NCBI RefSeq assembly: GCF_004011155.1
Contig: NZ_RJWG01000001.1
Location: 123,188-187,187, forward strand
DNA: 64,000 nucleotides
Direction: 5' to 3'
DNA from: Clostridium prolinivorans
GTDB taxonomy: Bacteria > Bacillota > Clostridia > Clostridiales > Clostridiaceae
The notes under the pieces are model-generated. The model saw nothing but the letters and a program-made list of their open reading frames with translations, searched no databases and had not been told where the DNA came from. A program made the translations under genes and the position numbers. The stretch's first letter is position 1. Each line of letters begins with the position of its first letter. Positions 1 to 7,656 of this stretch are shown here, in pieces.

Positions 1-1104
1 TTTTTAAATATAGAAAGAGTAAAAAAAGAACTTAAATTTTTCATTGATAAAAAGGTGAAACTTGTAAAATTTGTAGATAGGACTTTTAATTGCAGCAGAG
101 AATTTTCTATGGAAATTTGGAATTATTTGATAAATTTAGATACAAACACTACTTTTCATTTTGAAATTTCTGCAGATATTTTAAATGATAAGCAGATAAA
201 TTTGTTAAAAAAAGCACCTAAAGGAAGATTTCAATTTGAAATAGGAGTTCAAACAACAAATGATAATGTATTAAAGAATATTAATAGATATGTTAAATTT
301 GAAAAAATAAAAAATCAAGTTTTAGAAATAAAAAAAATTGGAAGTATAAAGCAGCATTTAGATTTAATAGCTGGTCTTCCAGGAGAGAATTTTGAATCCT
401 TTAAAAAATCTTTTAATGATTTATACAGTATATATCCAGATGAAATACAGCTTGGTTTTTTGAAAGTATTAAAGGGATCCTTAATGAAAGAAGAAGCAGA
501 AATGTGGGGAATAACATATTCACCATATCCTCCTTATGAAGTGCTTAAAACTAGAGATATAAGTTATGATGAAATTCAGATTTTAAAAAGAACTGAAGAA
601 ATAGTTGATAAATATTTTAATTCTCAAAAATTTAAAAGTATTATTAATTATTTTATACCTAAATTTAAAACTCCTTTTGATTTTTATTCAAATTTGGGCG
701 AATTTTTCAATAACAAAGGATATTTTAAAAGAAATTTATCTTCAGTAGATTATTACAAAGTTTTTTTAGAATTTAATAGTGAAGTTCTTAAAGAAGATAA
801 TGAAGTTTTAAAAGAAATTATTAAATTTGAATATTTAAAGTATAATAGGAAAAAATGGATTCCTGAATTTTTAACAAGATATTTTAATAAAAAATTAGAA
901 AAAAAATTAAAAATAGAACAAAAAAACAATACTATTAAAATACCATTTTATAATTATCATTTGGAAATTTTTCATATAGATATATTTAAATTTTTATATG
1001 ATAATAAATTAATTAAAGGAAATTATTATTTAATTTTTGATGAAGATAATCCTGATAACATATTAGATATTACAGAGTTAGTATATAATGAAAATTTACT
1101 ATAA
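1..1104 (+). CDS. B12-binding-type radical SAM protein, 5' end outside window
   Basis: The frame is open from base 1, so the gene begins upstream; a GTG at 55 is internal. The visible 367 residues hold the second half of a radical SAM barrel (FVDRTFN strand, then IGVQTTND and LIAGLPGE motifs) and a long C-terminal region of the type found in clostridial B12-binding radical SAM proteins of the DUF4080 class. The N-terminal cobalamin-binding domain and the CxxxCxxC cluster motif are expected upstream and are not visible. Substrate is unknown. The deformylase gene follows after 30 bases with its own strong ribosome site, so the two may be co-transcribed. Family call is fairly sure from the core motifs; the reaction cannot be stated. 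Confidence 0.8.
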   Translation, partial: FLNIERVKKELKFFIDKKVKLVKFVDRTFNCSREFSMEIWNYLINLDTNTTFHFEISADILNDKQINLLKKAPKGRFQFEIGVQTTNDNVLKNINRYVKFEKIKNQVLEIKKIGSIKQHLDLIAGLPGENFESFKKSFNDLYSIYPDEIQLGFLKVLKGSLMKEEAEMWGITYSPYPPYEVLKTRDISYDEIQILKRTEEIVDKYFNSQKFKSIINYFIPKFKTPFDFYSNLGEFFNNKGYFKRNLSSVDYYKVFLEFNSEVLKEDNEVLKEIIKFEYLKYNRKKWIPEFLTRYFNKKLEKKLKIEQKNNTIKIPFYNYHLEIFHIDIFKFLYDNKLIKGNYYLIFDEDNPDNILDITELVYNENLL

Positions 1105-1134
1105 AAATATTTATTGAGAAATTAGGAGGTAAAA

Positions 1135-1599
1135 ATGGCAGTTAGAAACATATTAAAATTTGGAGATAAAACATTAAAAAGAGTAAGCAAAAGAGTTGAT
1201 AAAATAGATGAAGAAATAATAAGCATAATAAAAGATTTAAAAGATACTCTCTATAGTACTACAGGTATAGGGCTTGCAGCACCTCAAATTGGAATATTGA
1301 AAAGGATAATTTTTATAGATTTAAGAGAAGAAGGGGAACCTATTATACTTATAAATCCTGTTATAACATCTAAGATAGGAAGAGAAGAAAGCATAGAAGG
1401 ATGTTTAAGCTATCCAGGATATGAAGGCAAAGTTATAAGACCTAAAAAGGTAAAAGTTACAGGATTAAATGCTGATGGAGAAAATGTAGAGTACTTTGCT
1501 GATGGACTTTTGGCAAAAGCTTTTTGCCATGAAATAGATCATTTAGATGGAATATTATATATTGACAGAGCAAAAAAAATATACAAAATAGAAGAATAA
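1135..1599 (+). CDS. def: Peptide deformylase
   Basis: Removes the formyl group from the N-terminal methionine of new proteins; a cytosolic metalloenzyme. All three family motifs are present: GIGLAAPQ (residues 44-51), EGCLS with metal ligand Cys90 (88-92), and HEIDH (132-136) giving two His ligands and the catalytic Glu133. At 154 residues it has the compact length usual for clostridial deformylases. AGGAGG lies 7 bases before the ATG. It is followed by an 11-bp hairpin lacking a T-run, so readthrough into the transporter gene is possible. Confidence 0.96.
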   Translation: MAVRNILKFGDKTLKRVSKRVDKIDEEIISIIKDLKDTLYSTTGIGLAAPQIGILKRIIFIDLREEGEPIILINPVITSKIGREESIEGCLSYPGYEGKVIRPKKVKVTGLNADGENVEYFADGLLAKAFCHEIDHLDGILYIDRAKKIYKIEE

Positions 1600-1631
1600 C
1601 TAATTTTTACTTGTATTTCCGTAAAAATTAG
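1600..1631 (+). terminator. Hairpin after def
   Basis: Perfect 11-bp stem (CTAATTTTTAC / GTAAAAATTAG) around a 10-base loop, starting right after the def stop codon. There is no clear T-tract after it, so it may be a weak terminator or an RNA-stabilising hairpin. Confidence 0.4.
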
Positions 1632-1648
1632 TATTTACAAATGCTTTT

Positions 1649-1683
1649 ATATGCCATATACTAGTGTATATACATTAGCATAT
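1649..1683 (+). promoter_or_regulatory. Nested dyad before ECF S-component gene
   Basis: Outer arms ATATGC (1649-1654) and GCATAT (1678-1683) enclose an inner TATAC-TAGT-GTATA dyad (1657-1670). The element ends just before the GGAGG ribosome site at 1684. It could be an operator for a vitamin-responsive repressor or an RNA hairpin; I do not recognise a named motif. Confidence 0.3.
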
Positions 1684-1695
1684 GGAGGTTATAAT

Positions 1696-2226
1696 ATGAA
1701 AGATATAAAAAAATTAACTTATACAGCACTTTTAACAGCTTGGGCTATGATAATTCCTTTTGTTTTTGGGTTTATGACTGTGGTTATAGGTCCATTTACA
1801 GCAACAATTACATCGCATGTACCTATGTTTTTATCTATGTTTTTAGGGCCTCAAGCTGCAGTAATTACAGGACTTGGTTCCGCATTAGGTTTCTTTATGA
1901 CAAAAGGACCTTTAGTAGGACTAAGGGCATTAATGCATTCATTTGTAGGATTAATGGGCGCGTTGCTTATACAAAAGAATGTTTCATTTCCCAAAGTAGT
2001 ATTTTTTACAGCACCTGTACATGGAATTTTAGAAGCTATGGTAGTATTTGTATTTGTTGCATTAGGTGCAGAAGTTAAATATACTGGAAGCTTAGCTAAT
2101 TTTTTAATAATTACAGTTTTAGTAGGTTCTATTCTTCATCATACGGTAGATGGACTTATATCATGGGCTCTTTCAAAATCTTTATCTAAAGCTAGCAATA
2201 ATAAATTGATAAAAGAAAAAGCATAG
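1696..2226 (+). CDS. ECF transporter S component (NiaX-like)
   Basis: An integral membrane protein of 176 residues with about five to six hydrophobic segments and the short charged N-terminus typical of substrate-binding S components of energy-coupling factor vitamin transporters. The segment around TATITSHVPMFLSMFLGP (about residues 35-53) and the following Gly/Ala-rich helix resemble NiaX-type niacin transporters. The longer reading frame from 1651 is rejected because GGAGG at 1684-1688 sits 7 bases before the ATG at 1696. No EcfA/EcfT partners lie nearby, as expected for a group II S component that shares a common energising module. Substrate assignment is tentative; a flavin or other vitamin is possible. 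Confidence 0.75.
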   Translation: MKDIKKLTYTALLTAWAMIIPFVFGFMTVVIGPFTATITSHVPMFLSMFLGPQAAVITGLGSALGFFMTKGPLVGLRALMHSFVGLMGALLIQKNVSFPKVVFFTAPVHGILEAMVVFVFVALGAEVKYTGSLANFLIITVLVGSILHHTVDGLISWALSKSLSKASNNKLIKEKA

Positions 2227-2235
2227 TAAAAAATT

Positions 2236-2275
2236 AAAAACATCCCATATAGTTACTAATTTATGGGATGTTTTT
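2236..2275. terminator. Bidirectional terminator between convergent genes
   Basis: A 14-bp stem, AAAAACATCCCATA with TATGGGATGTTTTT, flanked by A and T tracts. It sits between the convergent ECF S-component gene and the aldo/keto reductase gene and can serve both. Confidence 0.85.
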
Positions 2276-2320
2276 ATAATTACAAAAATAATCTACCAAA
2301 TAAAATTTTAGAATAAAATA

Positions 2321-3460
2321 TTATACTTGATTTAATGTTGAATGAACTTCTTTAAGATGTTCTCTTATAGATATATTTTGAGGACATTTTGTTTCACATA
2401 ATCCACATTCTTGGCAGTTATTTGCTTTAGCTTCTTTAGATAGAGAATTGTTATAAGCAAATGAATAACCTTTTATATCATTATACATAGAAGATTCATT
2501 ATAAAGAGCAAAATTTTTAGGAATATTTACTCCAAAAGGACATGGCATACAATAGTTGCAGCCAGTACAATCTACTTTAATAAGTTTATTGTACATGTTT
2601 TTAGCTTCATTAACTAAATTTAATTCATAAGAATTCATAGAGTTTGGGAGAGAATTTTCGGCAATATTTATATTTTCAATTACTTGCTCTATTTCTCCCA
2701 TACCACTTAAAATAGCAGTTACTTCTTCATGGTTCCATATCCATCTAAGGGCCCAATCAGCAGGACTTCTTTTTATTGGAGCTTTATTCCAAATATCTTG
2801 AACCTCTTTAGGTGGATTTTTCGCAAGTTTACCTCCTTTTAAAGGTTCCATAATTATTACAGCCATACCCTTTGATGCTGCATATTTAAGACCTTCTGTG
2901 CCTGCTTGATAATTTGTATCCATATAATTATATTGAATTTGACAAAAATCCCAATCATAAGAATCTACAATTTCTTTAAATACAGGAAGTTCATCGTGAA
3001 AAGAAAAACCAGGATGTTTAATTTTACCACTAATTACAGCTTCTTCAAGGAATTTAAATACATTTAATTCTTTTAATTTTTCCCATCTTTCCTTTGAAAG
3101 AGCATGAAGAAGATACATATCTATATGATCGGTTTGAAGTTTCTCAAGCTGATTATCTAAATATTTATGGAAATCTTCATATTTTTCTACAAGCCAAACA
3201 GGACATTTAGTTGCAAGATTTACCTTATCTCTATAACCATCCTTTAGAGCTTTACCAACTATGATTTCACTATTACCCTTATGATAAGGGTAAGCAGTGT
3301 CTATGTAATTTACACCATTATCTATTGAATATCGTATAAGTCTAATTGCTTCTTTTTCATCAATATTGCCATCATCTCCGTTTAAATAAGGAAGTCTCAT
3401 ACAGCCAAATCCTAGTGAAGATACTTTAAAATCAAATTTACCAAATTTTCTATATTGCAA
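2321..3460 (-). CDS. Aldo/keto reductase with C-terminal 4Fe-4S domain
   Basis: N-terminal aldo/keto reductase barrel with the catalytic pattern Asp (YIDTA), Tyr (AYPYH), Lys (ATKCP) and His (LLHAL), followed by two cysteine clusters: CTGCNYCMPCP and CQECGLCETKCP. The fused iron-sulphur domain marks the anaerobe-specific 'Fe-S oxidoreductase' branch, probably NAD(P)H- or ferredoxin-linked, cytosolic; the substrate is unknown. An ATG at 3469 gives three more residues but touches the AGGAG ribosome site directly. The TTG at 3458-3460, 9 bases from AGGAG, gives MQYRKFGK, the usual start of this family, and is preferred. Monocistronic. Confidence 0.88.
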   Translation of the reverse strand: MQYRKFGKFDFKVSSLGFGCMRLPYLNGDDGNIDEKEAIRLIRYSIDNGVNYIDTAYPYHKGNSEIIVGKALKDGYRDKVNLATKCPVWLVEKYEDFHKYLDNQLEKLQTDHIDMYLLHALSKERWEKLKELNVFKFLEEAVISGKIKHPGFSFHDELPVFKEIVDSYDWDFCQIQYNYMDTNYQAGTEGLKYAASKGMAVIIMEPLKGGKLAKNPPKEVQDIWNKAPIKRSPADWALRWIWNHEEVTAILSGMGEIEQVIENINIAENSLPNSMNSYELNLVNEAKNMYNKLIKVDCTGCNYCMPCPFGVNIPKNFALYNESSMYNDIKGYSFAYNNSLSKEAKANNCQECGLCETKCPQNISIREHLKEVHSTLNQV

Positions 3461-3537
3461 TGCAAACATCTCCTTTAAATAAATATAGTGGATTATTCCA
3501 CAAAAGTATTTTTATTAAGAATTATTAATTGGATATA

Positions 3538-3598
3538 AATAAATGTAAATTTTTAAATATTATACAAAGTGTATAGTTCAAGTTAATTTACATTTATT
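3538..3598. repeat. 14-bp inverted repeat upstream of the aldo/keto reductase
   Basis: Perfect arms AATAAATGTAAATT (3538-3551) and AATTTACATTTATT (3585-3598) enclose 33 bases that contain a smaller ATACA/TGTAT dyad. The spot is about 80-140 bases upstream of the reductase start, where an operator could lie. AT-rich dyads arise easily in this genome, so function is uncertain. Confidence 0.3.
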
Positions 3599-3898
3599 AT
3601 GGTTTAAGCATATAATAAATTTATAATTATAGATATTCATGATAAAAACTATGTATAGTTTAGTAAAATAATAACAAGAGCATAGAATATTTTTATTCTT
3701 ATAAGAAAGGACTATTATTTCATCAAACGGTTACATCAGATTTTGAATCCTTGGATATCTAATAAACAATTTATTTTATACAATTATTATATATTAAAAT
3801 CCGTTTTATAAAAATATGTATATAAAAATTTTTCTATTTTTAACAATAATATCACCATAACTATGTTTAAACTTACTAAAACTACAACTTTATTTATA
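3599..3898. other. Intergenic stretch, nothing recognised
   Basis: About 300 bases between the reductase leader and the helD promoter. No credible reading frame with a ribosome site. A section around 3700-3770 has more mixed base composition than its surroundings and could be a decayed gene end or a small RNA, but I see no known motif. Confidence 0.4.
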
Positions 3899-3927
3899 TT
3901 GACAAATATTTGCATTAAATATAAAAT
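3899..3927 (+). promoter_or_regulatory. Sigma-A promoter of helD
   Basis: A perfect -35 TTGACA (3899-3904), 17-base spacer and -10 TAAAAT (3922-3927). Predicted start near 3934 gives a leader of about 30 bases. Confidence 0.75.
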
Positions 3928-3966
3928 TATATACTATGTGTAATACATTAAGGATGTGTGGATATT

Positions 3967-6258
3967 ATGTCTATTGAAGAAAAAGAATTTCAGTTTGAAA
4001 AGAATAAATTTGATAATACAAAAAAATGGTTGGAAAGTGAAATAAAATTAATAGAAAATAATGATATTGAACTTCAAAATAAAATTGCAGCACTAAAAAA
4101 ACAAGCAAAAGGAAAATATAATGAAGAGTTAGAAACAACTCAAAAGCTATATGAAATAACTCATAAAAATCTTAAAAATTATAATGAGGCAAAAAAGGAT
4201 CCTTATTTTGCAAGAATTGATTTTAGAGAATATAGAAAAGAAAATGAAAGTTTCTATATTGGAAAATTTGGGCTTGGTGATAGTAAAACGGGAGAAGAGG
4301 TTGTAATAGATTGGAGAGCACCTATTGCAGATTTATATTATAGTGGTACTCAAGGGGAAGTTTATTATAAAGCTCCCGTAGGTATAATTAATGGAGAGTT
4401 AAAACTTAAAAGAAAATTTTTAATTAAAAATAGTTGTCTTATAGATGCTTATGATGAAGGAATAAATGAAATTATTTTAAACTCAGGAGGAGAAGAAGGA
4501 AAGGCATTAGTAGATGAATTTTTAAAAATAAACTTAGAAGAAAGTGTAAGCAGTAAATTAAAAGAAGTTGTAGCTACTATACAAAAGGAGCAAAATAATA
4601 TAATAAGAGCAGATAAAAATACCGTTGTTATAGTTCAAGGATCTGCAGGCTCAGGTAAAACAACTATAGCATTACATAGATTAGCATATCTTCTTTATAA
4701 ATATAAGGATAAGCTTTCAGGTAAAGAAATTTTAGTTATAGCTCCAAATAAGCTTTTTTTAGATTATATATCTGAGGTACTACCTAATTTAGGTGTAGAA
4801 AAAGTAAAACAAAAAACTTTTGAAGAGATAAGTTTAGAAATATTAAATTTCAAAGCTAAAATTTATACAAAAGATAAAAAATTATCTCAAGTTCTAGAAG
4901 AAAAGAAAGAAGAAAATATTAAATATATAACAAATAGCAGTAAGCTTAAAGGAACAATGTTTTTTAAAACTATGATGGACAGATATATAAGATATTTAGA
5001 GATAAAAGATATAAATGTAAAAGATATTACTGTAGAAGATTACATACTTTTTGAAAGTAGTGAAATAAAAAGATTGTACGAAAAAGATATGAAACACCTT
5101 CCAATAAACAAAAGAAAAGATGAAATTAAAAGATATTTTAATCTTAAAATTAATGATAAAATAAAAAGTATCTTAGATAAAATTGATTTTTCTTATGAAT
5201 ATATGATTGCAAGGATAAAAAAAACAATGGAAGAAAGCGATGAGAGAAGAAAAAAACTTATAGAGATATATGATGAAAGAGATTTTAGAAAAAAAGAAAT
5301 TACTAAAAAAGCTAAAGAAAACTTTGAAAAATATTTTAACGATTGGAAGGAAATAGATACCGCTAAATTATATATAAATCTATTTAATAATAATCAAATA
5401 TTAAATGAGGTAAGTGGAGGAAAAATTCCAGAAAAGCTTGTTAAATATATTATTGATGAATTTTATAATAATTTAGAAAAAGGAATTATAGATAGTGATG
5501 ATCTAGCAGCTATGTTGTATTTAAAATTTAAAATAGAGGGGATACCGCCTAAATATAAATTTAAACATATAGTTGTAGATGAAGCTCAAGATTATAGTCC
5601 TTTTCAGTTATATATATTAAAAAATATGGTTTTAAATAATTCTTTAACTATTGTAGGAGATATAGGTCAGGGAATATATTATTATAAAGGAATTGATAAT
5701 TGGGAAAAACTAATAGATGATGTTTTTGAAAAAGATGCGGTATATATCCCTTTAACTCAAAGTTATAGATCTACGGTGGAAATAATTGAATTTGCAAATA
5801 AAGTATTAGAAAAACAAGAAAATAATTTAAAACCTGCTATGCCTGTTTTAAGACATGGTAAAAAACCTGAAATTATAAAATTTCAACTAAAAAGTGAATT
5901 TGCAAATAAAGTTGATGATATAGTTAAAGAAGTAAAAGAAATAGGTAAAAATAGTATTGCTATTATAGGAAGAACTTATGAAGAATGCAAAGTTATAAAA
6001 GACATTTTAAAAAAATACAGCATATTTGATTGGAAACTTGTAAAAGATACAGATAAGACATTAAATTTAGATAAAATAATAATACCAGTATATATGGTTA
6101 AAGGATTGGAGTTTGATTGCAGTATTATATATAATTGTAATGATACTAATTATAAAGTAGAAAAATTAGATAAAAAACTTCTTTATGTAGCACTTACTAG
6201 AGCTTTACATATTCAGTATATATTTTTTAATGGAGAAAAATCAAAACTAATTGAATAA
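3967..6258 (+). CDS. helD: HelD-like helicase (RNA polymerase recycling factor)
   Basis: A UvrD/Rep-superfamily (SF1) ATPase of 763 residues. The N-terminal ~80 residues are a charged coiled coil, the arm that in HelD inserts into RNA polymerase. Walker A is GSAGSGKT (about 225-232), Walker B is VVDEAQD, and late motifs include TQSYRST and LLYVALTRAL. The DWRAPIADLYY segment before Walker A is typical of HelD. Known members remove stalled RNA polymerase from DNA and nucleic acids. A GTG at 3958 is also possible, but it lies too close to the AAGGA ribosome site, so the ATG at 3967 is preferred. It stands alone with its own promoter and a dyad terminator. The 6S RNA gene, another polymerase-binding factor, lies 0.7 kb downstream. 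Confidence 0.88.
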   Translation: MSIEEKEFQFEKNKFDNTKKWLESEIKLIENNDIELQNKIAALKKQAKGKYNEELETTQKLYEITHKNLKNYNEAKKDPYFARIDFREYRKENESFYIGKFGLGDSKTGEEVVIDWRAPIADLYYSGTQGEVYYKAPVGIINGELKLKRKFLIKNSCLIDAYDEGINEIILNSGGEEGKALVDEFLKINLEESVSSKLKEVVATIQKEQNNIIRADKNTVVIVQGSAGSGKTTIALHRLAYLLYKYKDKLSGKEILVIAPNKLFLDYISEVLPNLGVEKVKQKTFEEISLEILNFKAKIYTKDKKLSQVLEEKKEENIKYITNSSKLKGTMFFKTMMDRYIRYLEIKDINVKDITVEDYILFESSEIKRLYEKDMKHLPINKRKDEIKRYFNLKINDKIKSILDKIDFSYEYMIARIKKTMEESDERRKKLIEIYDERDFRKKEITKKAKENFEKYFNDWKEIDTAKLYINLFNNNQILNEVSGGKIPEKLVKYIIDEFYNNLEKGIIDSDDLAAMLYLKFKIEGIPPKYKFKHIVVDEAQDYSPFQLYILKNMVLNNSLTIVGDIGQGIYYYKGIDNWEKLIDDVFEKDAVYIPLTQSYRSTVEIIEFANKVLEKQENNLKPAMPVLRHGKKPEIIKFQLKSEFANKVDDIVKEVKEIGKNSIAIIGRTYEECKVIKDILKKYSIFDWKLVKDTDKTLNLDKIIIPVYMVKGLEFDCSIIYNCNDTNYKVEKLDKKLLYVALTRALHIQYIFFNGEKSKLIE

Positions 6259-6305
6259 TATTATTTATTTTAGTATATTAATTTAATTTCTAAAATAAAT
6301 AATAT
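6258..6305 (+). terminator. AT-only hairpin after helD
   Basis: Perfect 16-bp stem (ATATTATTTATTTTAG / CTAAAATAAATAATAT) with a 16-base loop, directly at the helD stop codon. Composed almost only of A and T, so termination strength is uncertain. Confidence 0.5.
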
Positions 6306-6476
6306 ATATTATAATTATTTTAGAAAAATATGTTATTAAGAATTGAATAGTTATATAATAATAAAATATAAATTTTTAATTATTATAAATTATATTATGA
6401 AAGTTAATTTATAGCTCATTACAGTTTAATCATATTATGTATTAATTAATAACAATTTAACAGAAGGAGTATAAAA

Positions 6477-6878
6477 ATGAATAAAGACAATATATTAAAA
6501 AAATTAGAAGAGTATAATATTAATGATATTAATATTATTGATTACAAAGAAAAAGACGTTTTAGTAGTTAGCTTTTATTATGATTTTGATGATGATGTTA
6601 TAAATGCGGCAAAATCTTATGCAAATGATGAAAGTGAAGATGAAGAAGAGGGAGATATATGGTATGAAGAATTTTTTATACCATACTTAAATGATTATGC
6701 TATAGATGAGGTTGGTCAATACATAGAAGAAATAATGGAAGAGCTTGATATAGAAGCTCAGTTTGTTTCATACGAAATAGAAAAAGAAAATTATGATTAT
6801 AGCGAATTTTTGGCGGTATTTTTCCCTAAAAATAAAACTATAACAATTGAAGAAGTAATAGAAAATATAGAAATTTAA
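6477..6878 (+). CDS. Unrecognised acidic cytosolic protein
   Basis: I do not recognise a family. The 133-residue product has about 39 Asp/Glu, 9 Lys and no Arg, with an acidic run near residues 50-60 (NDESEDEEEGD). No signal peptide or membrane segment. Predicted alternation of short strands (VLVVSFYY, FLAVFFP) and helices suggests a small folded alpha/beta domain rather than a disordered tail. GAAGGAG sits 8 bases before the ATG, so translation is credible. It is flanked by AT-rich non-coding DNA, with helD upstream and 6S RNA downstream. Extreme acidity would fit a nucleic-acid mimic, but nothing shows that directly. Confidence 0.75.
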   Translation: MNKDNILKKLEEYNINDINIIDYKEKDVLVVSFYYDFDDDVINAAKSYANDESEDEEEGDIWYEEFFIPYLNDYAIDEVGQYIEEIMEELDIEAQFVSYEIEKENYDYSEFLAVFFPKNKTITIEEVIENIEI

Positions 6879-6910
6879 GTAGTGATAAAAATATTTACTT
6901 AAATTAAATA

Positions 6911-6938
6911 TTGAAAAAAAATTATAATGTGATAAAAT
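6911..6938 (+). promoter_or_regulatory. Sigma-A promoter of the 6S RNA gene
   Basis: TTGAAA (6911-6916), 16-base spacer, TAAAAT (6933-6938). It predicts a transcript starting near 6945, just before the 5' strand of the 6S closing stem. Confidence 0.65.
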
Positions 6939-6944
6939 AAAATT

Positions 6945-7180
6945 ACACTAATTCAATTCCTGAGATGTGCGTGGCGCTTATAAGGTTCAACCACAGTAAT
7001 ATTAAGGGATTTGCAACAATTTTATAGGATGTCATGCTTCCAAAATAGGAAGAAGACAGAATATAAATGAGCTTAACCCACCTGCGAGAGTGCGGGTATG
7101 AACTAATAAGCTGTACGGCATGTTGGGATATATTTAAAAGATAATAAAAAAACCGCAGGTTTTAAACTTGCGGTTTTTTT
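6945..7180 (+). ncRNA. ssrS: 6S RNA
   Basis: No reading frame, but a structured, more GC-rich block stands out from its surroundings. The ends pair as in 6S RNA: ATTCC with GGGAT, and GCGTGGC-GCTTAT with ATAAGC-TGTACGGC, leaving a large central bubble (AAGGTTCAACC on one side, GTATGAACT on the other) that mimics an open promoter. Internal hairpins follow, including CCACCTGCGAGAGTGCGGGT. A sigma-A promoter precedes it and an intrinsic terminator ends it. 6S RNA binds RNA polymerase holoenzyme and restrains housekeeping transcription in stationary phase. The mature 3' end may lie near 7135, before the terminator hairpin. The call rests on structure and remembered family shape, not a covariance search. 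Confidence 0.75.
7145..7180 (+). terminator. Terminator of the 6S RNA transcript
   Basis: Stem of about 14 bp, AAAAAACCGCAGGTTT against ACTTGCGGTTTTTT with one G-U or mismatch, followed by a long T-run. It also faces the end of the convergent spo0E-type gene. Confidence 0.85.
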
Positions 7181-7210
7181 TACAATATAATTAAATTTTA
7201 AGCAGCATTT

Positions 7211-7381
7211 TTAAGTATAATAATTTTTTTTGCAAATTTCATATTCTACTAGAAGTTTATCTAATTGCTGACTGCATTTTACTACAGATTTATCTGTTAG
7301 ATTGTTGCTGCTTATTAAACCATATAGGATAGATCTTAGATTATCTATTTTTTTAGATAATATTTGAATCTGTAGCTCCAT
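7211..7381 (-). CDS. Spo0E-family aspartyl-phosphate phosphatase
   Basis: A 56-residue protein starting MELQIQILSKKIDNLR and containing the family signature S-Q-Q-L-D-K-L-L (residues 37-44), the SQxLDxLI motif of Spo0E/YisI/YnzD phosphatases. These small two-helix hairpin proteins dephosphorylate Spo0A~P and delay sporulation. GAGG lies 8 bases before the ATG. An extended -10 (TGGTACAAT) lies about 45 bases upstream. It is convergent with the 6S RNA gene and followed by its terminator. A Spo0A-box-like sequence lies about 210 bases upstream. Confidence 0.85.
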   Translation of the reverse strand: MELQIQILSKKIDNLRSILYGLISSNNLTDKSVVKCSQQLDKLLVEYEICKKNYYT

Positions 7382-7423
7382 ATAAACAACCTCATTTCAT
7401 TTATATTATGTCTATGTATTTAT

Positions 7424-7432
7424 ATTGTACCA
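7424..7432 (-). promoter_or_regulatory. Extended -10 element of the spo0E-type gene
   Basis: On the minus strand the sequence reads TGGTACAAT, a TGn-extended -10. No good -35 is seen at the standard distance. Predicted start near 7417. Confidence 0.4.
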
Positions 7433-7589
7433 GTTTTTTTAAATAACGGAATACTCTTTAAAAGTCAAATTAACTAAAAAAACTACATAAATCACTATCT
7501 TTTACCTAATTTATATAAACAAAATAAAATACATTTATTACCAATATATCTTAACATATTGATAAAAGCGACATGTAAATAACTGTAAA

Positions 7590-7596
7590 TGACGAA
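7590..7596 (+). promoter_or_regulatory. Candidate Spo0A box upstream of spo0E-type gene
   Basis: TGACGAA followed by AAAA matches the 0A-box consensus TGnCGAA. It lies about 210 bases upstream of the Spo0E-family start. A 7-base match can be due to chance. Confidence 0.3.
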
Positions 7597-7622
7597 AAAA
7601 GTCAGAAATTTTTTGGAATATT

Positions 7623-7656
7623 AAAAAGGTAGATATAATATAATATCTACCTTTTT
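7623..7656. terminator. Terminator of the FLEET-like operon
   Basis: Perfect 14-bp stem AAAAAGGTAGATAT / ATATCTACCTTTTT with a 6-base loop, overlapping the stop codon of the polyprenyl synthase gene on the minus strand. It ends the leftward operon. Confidence 0.85.

Noticed and set aside
1651..1695. Upstream in-frame ATG for the ECF S component
   Set aside because: It lies inside the dyad and has no ribosome site; GGAGG is placed for the ATG at 1696.
1696..2226. ECF S component as the FmnA flavin transporter of the FLEET-like cluster
   Set aside because: It lies 5 kb away in another unit and its sequence looks more NiaX-like than RibU/FmnA-like; no direct support.
6945..7140. T-box, SRP RNA or tmRNA
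   Set aside because: No T-box AGGGTGG-type sequence, no SRP GGAAGGAAGC-type tetraloop and no tRNA-like ends; the pairing fits 6S RNA better.
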